Below, in pieces: positions 22,301 to 31,633 of a DNA stretch of 64,000 nucleotides (within the stretch, counting starts at the first letter, position 1; the number at the start of each line of letters is the position of its first letter). The position numbers and the translations under genes were made by a program. Below the pieces are notes generated by a model. That model searched no databases. It had not been told where the DNA came from and saw only the letters and a program-made list of their open reading frames with translations. This DNA comes from Amoebophrya sp. A120 (taxonomy: Eukaryota > Sar > Dinophyceae > Syndiniales > Amoebophryaceae), in contig CAJINV010000005.1 in NCBI GenBank assembly GCA_905178155.1, positions 4,632,918 through 4,696,917 on the forward strand, given 5' to 3'.

Positions 22301-25300
22301 CGCTTTCGGCAACCTCATCATACATTACGTATTCCGCATGGCAAGCTGCGTTTTTGCATGACAGGTAAGAGAGCCTTTTTTACGTGGCTATGCAACACAG
22401 GAGATTCTCGAGTCATGCCAGACAAGCATGACAAACTTGCATTCTTCCAGACCCAAACATTTTTGCATTTGATAGGGGCTCCTGCAGCTCCACATCCTTG
22501 TCCTTCAACCGCCTCCTTCAAAAGTTGCGTTCCTTCATCGGCCAGTTTGCAAACCAGCGTGTTCAGCGCCAGTACGTCGTGGCGGTCGCTTTTGATCCCT
22601 TTATTTTTTCCGAGTTCTGGAGGTACAAGCCTCGGCATCTTGATCTTCTCCTCGTCCTCTCGTTCTTCAGTGGGACGAGGAAGAACAATCTGCGCATGTT
22701 GATTCCAAATCTCTTCAAACCGGCCGGGTCTGAGGTGCACAGTTCTCCAGGCGTCTTCCGGCATGTGTTTCAGTAAGACCGCTGCAACCTTGTCAATGCA
22801 CGCGGCTCGGGATAATTGTGATGATGCACTATCAAAAACCTCGTGCGAAGCTGCTGCTGCAGAAAGAAAAGAAGACGAGGATGAGGAAGAGGTCGAAGCT
22901 CCTGCACTCGGGAAAACAGAAGGAACATCAACGAGAAGCCCAACGTTCTTGCCGTTTCTGCAGCTTGCTGCGTTTTTTTCTTGTTCACCAGCATCGGCGT
23001 TCGGAGAACAAGTTGCACTTCTAGAGCTGCATTTATTCTTCAGCGAAAAACTGTCGACAAGCAGCGTCGCGAAGTGCTTAGCTAAGACTGTGCTGTAATG
23101 TTGATCGTCGTGCTGCAGGTCATGATAACGTTTTGGTTTTTCGCCTGCATCTTCCACCCCAGTCCCAAATATCATCTCCGCGACCTCTTTCTGCCCGTCG
23201 GGAGAAGCTTGAACTTGGTCAACATGGTCGCAACGGGCTTGTTGCACAGGGGCACATCCTTCGGGGCGGTCAGCACCCACCTTCTGCTCTACTTCTATCA
23301 TGGCCGAACTGACACTAGTTCTGCCTGTCGTGACCGCGTGCGCATCAGGATCATGCTCGCAAGGTCTTGTTGAAGCCTGCTCGATAGCCGTGAAGATCTT
23401 CGCCGGCTCTTGAAGCGCCGGCGTGCCGTCCTGCACAAAAACATCGTGGTCCCCGTGCGTCGAAATGTGAGCTGCACCAGTAGTACTACTTCTACGCTCA
23501 TGTGTACTAGTAGTGCCGTCACGACCCCTCGCTGTACTAGTCATTTCACGAGAGGACCTCCCACTGTGGTGGTCTACAACTACGGGGCTGCTGCAGCCCC
23601 CGTAATGCTGTGCCATCCTGAGTTCTCTCGCCCGAGCAATGGTGCCCGGCAGTGGAGTATCCAAAAACAAAACTGTGTTTAGTGTAACCTTCTTTGGCTG
23701 ACAGCACCACAGATTTCCTCTCCATGATAGAGACAAGCTGTAATGCGTGGCTTGTAAGGGAAAACACACATGGAAAGAGGACTTCATGGCTGTCTGGCAT
23801 GACAGGGGTAACTCTCTTCCTCTTGCATGTTCTGCAACACAGAGTTACACTTACCCAGTTTTTTTCTTGCATATGGAGTTTTCGAGGCCACTTCCACGTA
23901 TTCGTTTGTGGAGGAATACACACGAAGCTGCGGTGGAGATGATGAACCTGCAGGCTGTGCTTGTTGTTGCCACGACTGGGATATCATATGTAAAAACATC
24001 CCCACCCCATAGTCAAGTTGGGAACTTAGCAACACAAATGCAGAAGCTTTGGGAGCCACGCATGACAAGTTGCAGTCCGCTTTGTAGTGCATGTTAACAA
24101 GGACGTCCGCATCACAAATCCATCTGCTTATCCTGTTTGCAGCATTACAAATGCCAAAACACGATTGGATATGCCTGGCATGGGGAAGCGCATTACAAGC
24201 GTTCCTGTCATTGCAAATCTGCATGGGGACGTTTTTACACAGGATATGGGACTGCGTTTGATGTTCTCTACTACTTCCGCCCTTGTTCTTTGGGCGACGC
24301 TGTTTATTTCCACGTTTGCCCCCGCGATTAGTACCACGTGCGTACAAGTTTGATGTTGTTGTTTCAGTTTCCGCGGCGCCGGACGTTGCGTCAGTGATGT
24401 AGTGGTCCACGGCCGGTGGTACTTCTACGGGTCGTTCATTGTGCTGATAATACGTGGTTCCCCCGAGAACAAAACTTGTGGTCCTCGCCATTGATGAAGA
24501 AGAGCTGGAGGCCGCAGTACCGCCTGCGGCAAGAACATCAACCCCATGTAGTTCTTGCGGCCGCATTGCTTGGTCCGGCGTGCTGTGATCCATCTTGGGT
24601 GGAATAAAACCTCCACCTACTTGCTGTCGGCCGCACGTATGATTTTCGTTATTGTGAGGATGTTCTTGCCCCCCACCTCTGGTGGCTTTTCCTGCACCTT
24701 GTGGCCCCCGCTGTGGTCCACGACCTGGGACGGAGCGAGCAGCTGCGGGGCGTTGGTGCGGCTGCAAGTTCTTCGGCCGCGACAAGTAGTCCCCATTATC
24801 CTCTTTGATGTTAATCGACCACAAACTGCACGGATCATCTGCAGCTTCCTGCCCGGTCATTTCCCGGCGGGCGCGTAGTTCGTCGTACAGCTTTCCCTTA
24901 TGAAGTGCAAAAGTGTCTGGGTCTGGAAACTTGTGATGCTAAAATGTGCATGATGAAAACACTTCCGAATGCAGTCCGGCATGACAACTTCCCAAAACGC
25001 TTTCTCATAGGCAATCCGCATGAGAAACTGCGTTTTTGCATGACAAAAGAGGCTGCGACTTTTGTTGGTTATGCGAATACAGATTTTCTAGGTATGGAAA
25101 GCTAGCATTACATACCAGTTCCAACCTTCCAGACCCAGATATTTTCACAATCGATATCCCTGCTGGTGCATCGACAGCTGGTTCCAGTACTCCCTTTGTT
25201 GCTGGTTCAGAAACGATTGCTGCTGCCGATTGTGTATTTCCTGCGCAGCATATGAGAGTGCACAACTCCCCGTCCCCCTCATTATTTGTCATGCAAAAAC

Positions 25301-28300
25301 GCAAATCCAGGCTGTGCTTGTTGGCACTGTTGGCATGACAAACTCCGGAAGCCCAAACAGTATTACACTCCAGTGTAAATTTGTCATGCAAAAACGGCAT
25401 TCTTGCTGATGCTTGTATTGCCGTTTATGCTATACAGTTGAGGGGGAGGGGGTGGAGTTCGAATTGTGCATTGTCATACAGCACGGATTGCCTGCGTCTC
25501 TTGGACTTGTCCCTGCAATTTCTGGGCCTTGAGCAGCAATTGCTGTTCCTGGAGTAATATCATCTGCAAATATGTCTGGGTCTGGAAGAATGCTAGTTTG
25601 TCATGCTTGTCTGGCATGACTCGAGAATCTGCGTTACATAGGGACGAAAAGGCCCTCTTACCACCTGTCATGCAAAACGCAGCTTGCCATGCCGAAACAC
25701 ATCATGGCAGCCAAAAAATTCGTCATGCATAGCTGCGTTTTGCAGTGCGTCACGTCTATCATTCACTTTTAGCATTACAAATTTCCAGACCGCCCAGACA
25801 TATTTGCAATCCATAAGTAAATGCTCTCTTCGAATCCGCTCGAGCTCCAACTGTCGGGCCAAGAAAGTGTCGTGGTGGGTCCGTCCGCCTGGACGAGCTT
25901 GGGTTTGCGAGGACCGCGGCACCGCCGCTGGATCTTCTGCTGTGCTTGCTGCAGCCCCAGCAGCTCGAAGAACTTCCGCTTGATGTCCTCGTGTACTATC
26001 GCTGTCACCTTGCGCGGCTGAAGTAACATCTGGTTCTGTAGTCGATGCACCAGCAGCTTCCGGTACAACTTCCTGTGTAGTATTGCAGTTCACGACCCCT
26101 GCTGGCCGAGATGGTGACAACTGGGGCGCCTCCACTGGAAGATTTCCTGTGCTTGGTGCACCAGCAGCTCCCGCTTGTCGTGTACTATCACTGTCACCTT
26201 GTTTCGCCGAGGTAGTTCCACTTCCTCCGCCGTTCGTGCCGTCAACTTCTACTGCCGGTGGTGGATCATGATGTCGCAAAGTGTTTGTTTTTCTTGGACC
26301 AGCATTTTTCATCGACCCTGCACTGCCAGTGCTAGAGGTAGTTCCGGCCTCCTCGACCCACGTCACCTGCCGGACGACGGCGTGGTCTTGGTGCACTTCC
26401 ATTTTTGGCCCCCGCTGGTGCTCCTGCGACGGAGCAGCAGTAGGAAGTACTAAAGCTGCGGCCACTTGATCGTGGACTTTGTCTTCACCACCATCGGCGA
26501 TCATACCAAGTGTTCCTCCTGTCGCCACGAACGGCATTGGAGTGCTGGACGATGCGTTGCTTGTTCCCGGAATAACCGAGGAGCCGTAAAAATAGCAGGT
26601 CTGGAAAGCAGGCGCAGCTAGTTGCACAACTTCGACTTCCCCCGCCGCCGCGGAAGTAGCTTGGTCGTTCGTCGTGGTGGTCTCCTGCCTTGTCCTCCGA
26701 TCGGTGTAGCAAGAGGACCGTGACATCATTTGCAGAGCGCCAGCCTTTGCATCAGGTTGTTCCTCGAATAAAGTTGTAGAACTGCGGGTGCAGGGGGCTA
26801 AAGTTGTAGAAGCCTGATCCGGCGCTCCTGATGAAGACGAGCGGTCTACGCCGGACGAGGACAGCGCTTGTAGCAATCTGTTCGTATTTTCCAACACAGC
26901 AGTAGTGTTACTAGCTATGCCGCGCCCCAGAAGATCGTGTTCGTTGCGGATTGCCTTGCGCCACCCCGGAACCACGTTCAAGCCCCCGCCTTGTTGGTCA
27001 CGAAATTGATAGAAGTGGTCCTCATATTTTTTGTCCTTTTCTCGTTGCGGCAAAGCCAAAGTTGTTGAAAATGCATGTTGCGACATTTCGATTTCCTTCC
27101 CACCTACTTCATCATGTAGTGAAAACAGCCCAGGGTTCCTCGGAGCTAGCGCTTTTTGGGCTTGCGCCTGAGGGAAAACAGACGGAGAGCATGCGGAATG
27201 ATCAACAGAAGTAGACGCCCCCGCGCCGCGCAAAAGGTTTCCTGCATGATCTCCCGTAGTACTGTGAGGACCGGCTTCATTCTGCGGACCTTGGGTGTTT
27301 TGTTGCGGCACGACTGGCAGAACATCATTGAAACTTCCCGTCGGGAAGAACGGATAAGAACGAGGCATCGCATTTGCAGCTGTTCCCCCGTCTGAAGACG
27401 ATGTTCCCGCCCCGGATAAAGCCACGCCAGCAGTTGCACCATCCGTCCCCGCATTTTGCGCTACAGTTCGCGGAAACACGAAGCCCCCGACACTGCGGCC
27501 CGGTGCGGTGGACGTGTTTGGAAGGGAATCCACAGTCGTCGTGATATTTTTCAACGCTGGTGCGAGAACCTGCGGCATGGGTCGTGATTTCGACGTTTTG
27601 TCGTGCGTCGGGTCGTGAAGAAAAGGCTGCGGCGGGATCAGGTGCTGGTGTCCAACTCCCGCTGGATGTCCCAGCTCCAGTGTTGCGAAAGTCGAGCCTG
27701 CAGTTGTTGTCGTGCCACCTCCTGTATTTATTAGTGTGTTCGGAGAAGAAGCGGCGAATGGAGACGGACTGTAGCTGTACATTGGCACCATACTGGAATA
27801 AGCCGCCGACGTCGACCCACCAATTTTATCTATGCAGAAATTTGAATCAAGGTGAACAAATACCTAATAGCTGGAGCCCGTGCATGGCTCTTGGTGTTGT
27901 ACGATATTTTCACGCATGACAGAAGATCATCTTCGCTCACTTCTCTTGATTCATCAAAAGCATCTACTTCTAGTTTTCCCCTTCGATAGAAAACTACTCC
28001 GTAGTCCTGACTATATTCAATCGCGGGCGCCAGACGAGCGAGGTGATGAAGCGAAGGCGCGGGGGCAGCTCCAGAAGGTGTTCGTTGTTCTACAGTCTCC
28101 TGCTGCGGAGTTGCGTTTTGATTTTGAACATACGCAACTGCAGCTTCATAAGTCCTTGCATTTACCTCCGCCGGCAAGGGTGGTGGCGGGGGCGGCCGAC
28201 CAGTAAATAAAGCAACGGGCGTAGTGCCACGTTGTGCATGGTTTTGATTTAGTTGTTCCACGCCGCCACCGCGCGACGGTAGCTGTTGGGCTCCGGTTGA

Positions 28301-29357
28301 AAATCCTCGTGTAGTTTGATACAACTCCGACGTCGTGCCGGTCATCAGTCCGGAGGCACCAGTTGGGGCTGCACCAGGGACGACTTGCTGAAAAGGTTGA
28401 TGACGACCCCCCGCTGCTTGTCCTCCAGAATGAAGACCAGTCGTGTGTTGCAGCATTAAAGCAACGGGCGTGGCACCGCGTTGTGAATAATTTTGATGTA
28501 GTTGCTCCAGGCTGCCGCCATGCGCCGGCAGCTGTTGGGCTCCAGTTGTAGTTCCTCGTGTAGTTTGATAGTCCGACGTCGTGCCGGTCATCATTCCGGA
28601 GTGTGGCGTTCTCAAACGTTACATTCTCAGCTGTTACATAAATTTGTCATGCAAAAGCACCTTGAGCCGGCAGATGATCGAGCTGCTTCGCATGACAAAT
28701 TTCGGAAGGGCTAGACAGCATGTAAATCTGCGCCAAACTCGTAATGCAAAAGGCGCAACCTTCCTCCTTTCACTTTTGCCAGTCTTGTATTGCAAATTTA
28801 TGTAACAGTTGAGAATGTGACATTTGAGAACTCCATACGGAGGCAGTTGGGGCTGCACCAGGGACGACTTGCCCAGCTTGCTGAAAAGGTTGATGACGAG
28901 GACCCCCCGCTGCTTGTCCTCCAGAATGAAGACCAGTCGTGTGTTGCAGCACTGACGGCGACGCCATCTGCTGCTGCTGGTGCTGCTGTTGCCAAGCGGC
29001 CTGTTGTTGCCCTTGCCCCACGGAAGACTGATCATGCTCTACTTGTTGCCAGGCCACTTGCGGAAGATGTTGCCACGATGCTGGTCCTGCTTCTGTCGTG
29101 CCCAAATTCCGGAGATTCTGGGGCTGAGAGCCGCGTGGCAGCTGTGCCGCGAAGACTACTACACCTGTCCCCGCATGAAAATGAAGAAATACGTAGTCGG
29201 GATATTGAAATAAAGATAGAAAGAGTACAAGTAGAATCATGGTAGGAGACAGCGATGAAATTCTTTGAACTACGTGCTCGATCGGCATAGAAAAACAACA
29301 GGTGGAGTTCGCCATGATCGACGTCGCAGGTAGTGTCTTTCTTTTTACGGGCGACAT
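19309..29357 (-). CDS. gene G: giant Gln/Ser/Thr-rich membrane-anchored or secreted protein, 12 exons
   Basis: Function unknown. Exons: 29357-28838, 28601-27906, 27827-25816, 25557-25479, 25250-25158, 24898-24247, 23981-23875, 23658-22475, 22106-21577, 21424-21369, 21100-20456, 20182-19309. Removing each element plus one TSD copy keeps the frame open at all 11 junctions, giving about 2,460 residues. ATG 29357 opens hydrophobic segments at about 40-52 and 55-71 (signal anchor). Next come tandem repeats of ~83 residues (LQHTTGLHSGGQ.., TTRG.STGAQQLP), then a long Ser/Thr/Gly-rich region, Gln-rich helical stretches, and a C-terminal charged helix-rich region (MAQSWLEFYRRGY.., ending KFVD). That C-terminal part is duplicated as fragments at 3814 and 12552. 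No catalytic motif is visible. A split into two genes is possible, but no in-frame stop separates the exons. Confidence 0.65.
20183..20455 (-). mobile_element. family A introner, gene G intron 11
   Basis: TSD ATATTG (20177-20182, 20456-20461). Ends TATCAAATGC../..GCAGTTGAT. Removal gives ..AFVNIMGERAAV.. in frame. Confidence 0.85.
21101..21368 (-). mobile_element. family A introner, gene G intron 10
   Basis: TSD CTTCC (21096-21100, 21369-21373). Ends TATCAAGTGTAAAAGTG../..CACTTGATA. Removal gives ..RHVEESCRRV.. in frame. Confidence 0.85.
21425..21576 (-). mobile_element. family C introner, gene G intron 9
   Basis: Begins TATGAACTGCAAAGT and ends ACTTTTGCACAGGATA. Imperfect TSD AGGTG/AGGCG (21420-21424, 21577-21581). 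Removal gives ..WLRCACAAIDG.. in frame. Confidence 0.7.
22107..22474 (-). mobile_element. family A introner with nested insert, gene G intron 8
   Basis: TSD GGGGCT (22101-22106, 22475-22480). At 368 bp it is about 100 bp longer than its relatives. The extra part is a nested insert at 22223-22323. Removal gives ..AAGAPPGVQQPAG.. in frame. Confidence 0.8.
22223..22323. mobile_element. small nested insert inside a family A introner
   Basis: About 101 bp of GC-rich DNA flanked by ATTACGTA (22215-22222, 22324-22331). The related element at 25558-25815 continues without it, so the outer element was present first. Confidence 0.55.
23659..23874 (-). mobile_element. family I introner (variant), gene G intron 7
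   Basis: TSD GGAGT (23654-23658, 23875-23879). Ends ATCCAAAAACAAAACTG../..CAGTTTTTTTCTTGCATAT. Removal gives ..ASKTPLPGTIARA.. in frame. Confidence 0.75.
23982..24246 (-). mobile_element. family E introner, gene G intron 6
   Basis: TSD TGGGA (23977-23981, 24247-24251). Ends TATCATATGTAAAAACAT../..CGTTTTTACACAGGATA. Removal gives ..HQTQSQSWQQQ.. in frame. Confidence 0.8.
24899..25157 (-). mobile_element. family A introner, gene G intron 5
   Basis: TSD CCCT (24895-24898, 25158-25161). Ends TATGAAGTGCAAAAGTG../..TTCACAATCGATAT. Removal gives ..HQQGKLYDELRAR.. in frame. Confidence 0.8.
25251..25478 (-). mobile_element. family F introner, gene G intron 4
   Basis: TSD CAGCA (25246-25250, 25479-25483). 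Ends TATGAGAGTGCACAACTCCC../..GTGCATTGTCATA with a G/C-rich run next to each end. Removal gives ..AIRAAQEIHNRQQ.. in frame. Confidence 0.8.
25558..25815 (-). mobile_element. family A introner, gene G intron 3
   Basis: TSD AGTAA (25553-25557, 25816-25820). Ends TATCATCTGCAAATATG../..CATATTTGCAATCCATA. Removal gives ..REHLLQEQQLLL.. in frame. Confidence 0.85.
27828..27905 (-). mobile_element. 78-bp minimal introner, gene G intron 2
   Basis: TSD ATTTT (27823-27827, 27906-27910). The element starts ATCTATGC and ends GTACGAT. It has only very short terminal complementarity and no long inverted repeat. Removal gives ..LLSCVKIGGSTSA.. in frame. Confidence 0.65.
28205..28960 (-). repeat. about 250-bp coding tandem repeat in gene G
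   Basis: The block with GCAACGGGCG recurs at 28208 and 28458. The segment with GGGGCTGCACCAGGGACGAC recurs at about 28363 and 28848. In total about 2.5 units of ~83 codons, the third separated by the introner at 28602-28837. Confidence 0.7.
28602..28837 (-). mobile_element. family H introner, gene G intron 1
   Basis: TSD CGGAG (28597-28601, 28838-28842). Long imperfect inverted repeat with GTTCTCAAA.GT.ACATTCTC and TGTTACATAAATTTG. Removal gives ..APTASGMMTGTTS.. in frame. A relative lies at 52228-52474. Confidence 0.8.
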
Positions 29358-31633
29358 TTTTTTGTCTGCTTCGCTGTTATAGTTATTCTTATTTCTGAAA
29401 ACGCATGAAGAAATAGATTACAATAATAGGTTTTTTTACGATGAGCCAACATAGAGCACGAACAGGCCCTTGCGTGTGTGCTCTCTAGTGGGCTAAGCGT
29501 GGTCGTACTTCAACAGCAGCGATGTGCAGTGCTGATGTGGTCTGAAATTCTAGCAATAAATATTCGAATAGAAAGGAATCTCGCTAGTACGAGTAGATGA
29601 CTATAGGGTAAAAAGGTTTCTAGACGATGGCATTAGGCCATAAGTGCCAATTTCGCTTTTTGTCAATCGACCTGCAACAGATGAAAATTCAAACGTGCAA
29701 CAACAGTTCTAAAGCGGACACATCTCCGAACGGCGTGTAATTGTGAATACATTGCCAATACTGCAGCTCTGCGAGGGTATTACTTCTGCTGCCGCCTTTT
29801 TTCCAAGAAAAACTACGAGACCACAAAAGGAACGTCTCACAAAGTCACCGCGCAATGCCCTCTTACACCACATCTATCTAAATCCAATACGCTAGATCAG
29901 TTGTCTTCATTGTTCCTCAGTGATGAAATCCGGTTTTTTAATGCGACGTCTTGGTTTTGCTGATGGAAGCATGTGCTGCTTCATCAACATCATGTTTGAT
30001 TGTAGCAGTAAATAATTAGATCTCGTCGTGATGTGGTCGGAGGACGACCTCTTTCGGGCTACTAGCAAGAAGTGGTCTTCATTGGGAGTAGTAGATCTCT
30101 TTCGACGTTCTTGAACAGGTAAACGAGTACAGAAACAACAGCTATCCTGGTCCTCCTCCTCCTGGTGTGCTCATTCCTCAGATCCCTAAGAATTTTGAAA
30201 CCACCACGTTTAGTCAAGATCCCGCGGCTCATCGATGTCAATATCCTATGTGTACTTCTATCAAGAAGAGCTGCTTGAGGAGCAGCAAGAACCATTTAAG
30301 AGTAGATCTGCGACTAACAACTGGATGATCCGCACGTGAATAAACTAACATAAAGGAGGGCGTCAAAAAAACTTTCGAAATCTACCAGACTTCTGGTAAA
30401 GCGGGACCTCTAGTCACTTCCTCGTTCCTCGAAATCAAATACAATTACGAACACCAAGTCTACTTACTTTCGAAACGACGGCAATACACCGTTGATAACC
30501 AGGCTCAGTTTCGAAAGCCAGAGGATTTGTTCCTGCTCGTCCTACCTGAGTTAGCAGGATTTACATATTTCTCTTGTAGCGTTTGCGTTTCCACCAGTGC
30601 TTCACCAGAAGAGTGGTACATGAGAACGCGTTTTCCTCAGTGCTTCAAAAGTCTACTTCGGCTGAACTTCTTTCCTCCTGCATTTAGGTGCCCAGATTTT
30701 TACTTATCGCGCATGTGCCAGGCTTCTTCGTTTTCCGCGTCGCGATTTTATTCGCGTGCGGATTCCGTTTCGTGCAAATATTCAAACGCGTGGCGGGCCT
30801 TCATCATATGGCTCGCGCCCGCTCGTGCTTTGCATTGAGTTCTAGAACTCTCCAAAATGCCTGCCAGCCTCTTGCTGGGCCCTCTATATGAGTAGCGCTG
30901 TAGCGCTACAAGTAAAAACTATACGCATTTTTTTCATTTACTTACAATTGCATGTCGCAAGTAAAAATTATACATGTCGCGTTATTGTGTTAAGGTCGCT
31001 TTATTGTGTTTAGTCCTTTTCTGAAGTAGCGCAAACAGCGCGAGAAGAAAACACAGCTCTCAACCGGAACTTCCCGGCGCCAATTAACATCCTGATGAAT
31101 CGTACAAGGATACTACTACTTCCAAGCCCCAAAATTTCACATTTAAAAAATATGTTTGTTGACCAAAACAAGAAGCATAAAATCTTTTCTGATTTTGCAT
31201 GCAAAGGAATTTTTGCATGAACAAAACAGAAACCTTTTAGACTTTGAGATGGGCCTAAAAGGAGGCCTCGCTCAGCATGAAATCTAACAAGCAAAAATTA
31301 TACACATTTCTTTCTTATGTCGTGTTATTGTCTTTCGCCACAATGTACTCTTCTGAAGTAGCGCAAACATCGCGAGAAGGAAACACAGCTTTCAACCCCG
31401 ACGCCCATTAACAAAAAAAAGAACAAATCGGGATCGTAATAGGATACTGCTACTTTCATCCAAGCACCAAATAAATGTCGCATTTTTAAAAATAATAAAT
31501 GAGAATCGTCGACCACGGTCATGATCTTCTTGTGTATCTATAGTATTGGAAATTCCAATTAGACTTTGAATAATAGACGAACACAGCTTTGTTCGTCTCC
31601 GCATTCTTTCACACAATGGGCCACATTCGCTAC
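29358..31633. other. intergenic between gene K and gene G
   Basis: I find no supported gene. 31005-31225 and 31285-31510 are a diverged tandem pair of about 300 bp (shared TCTGAAGTAGCGCAAACA, AACACAGCT.TCAACC). The 5' flank of gene G (from 29358) is not duplicated elsewhere in the window. Confidence 0.5.
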
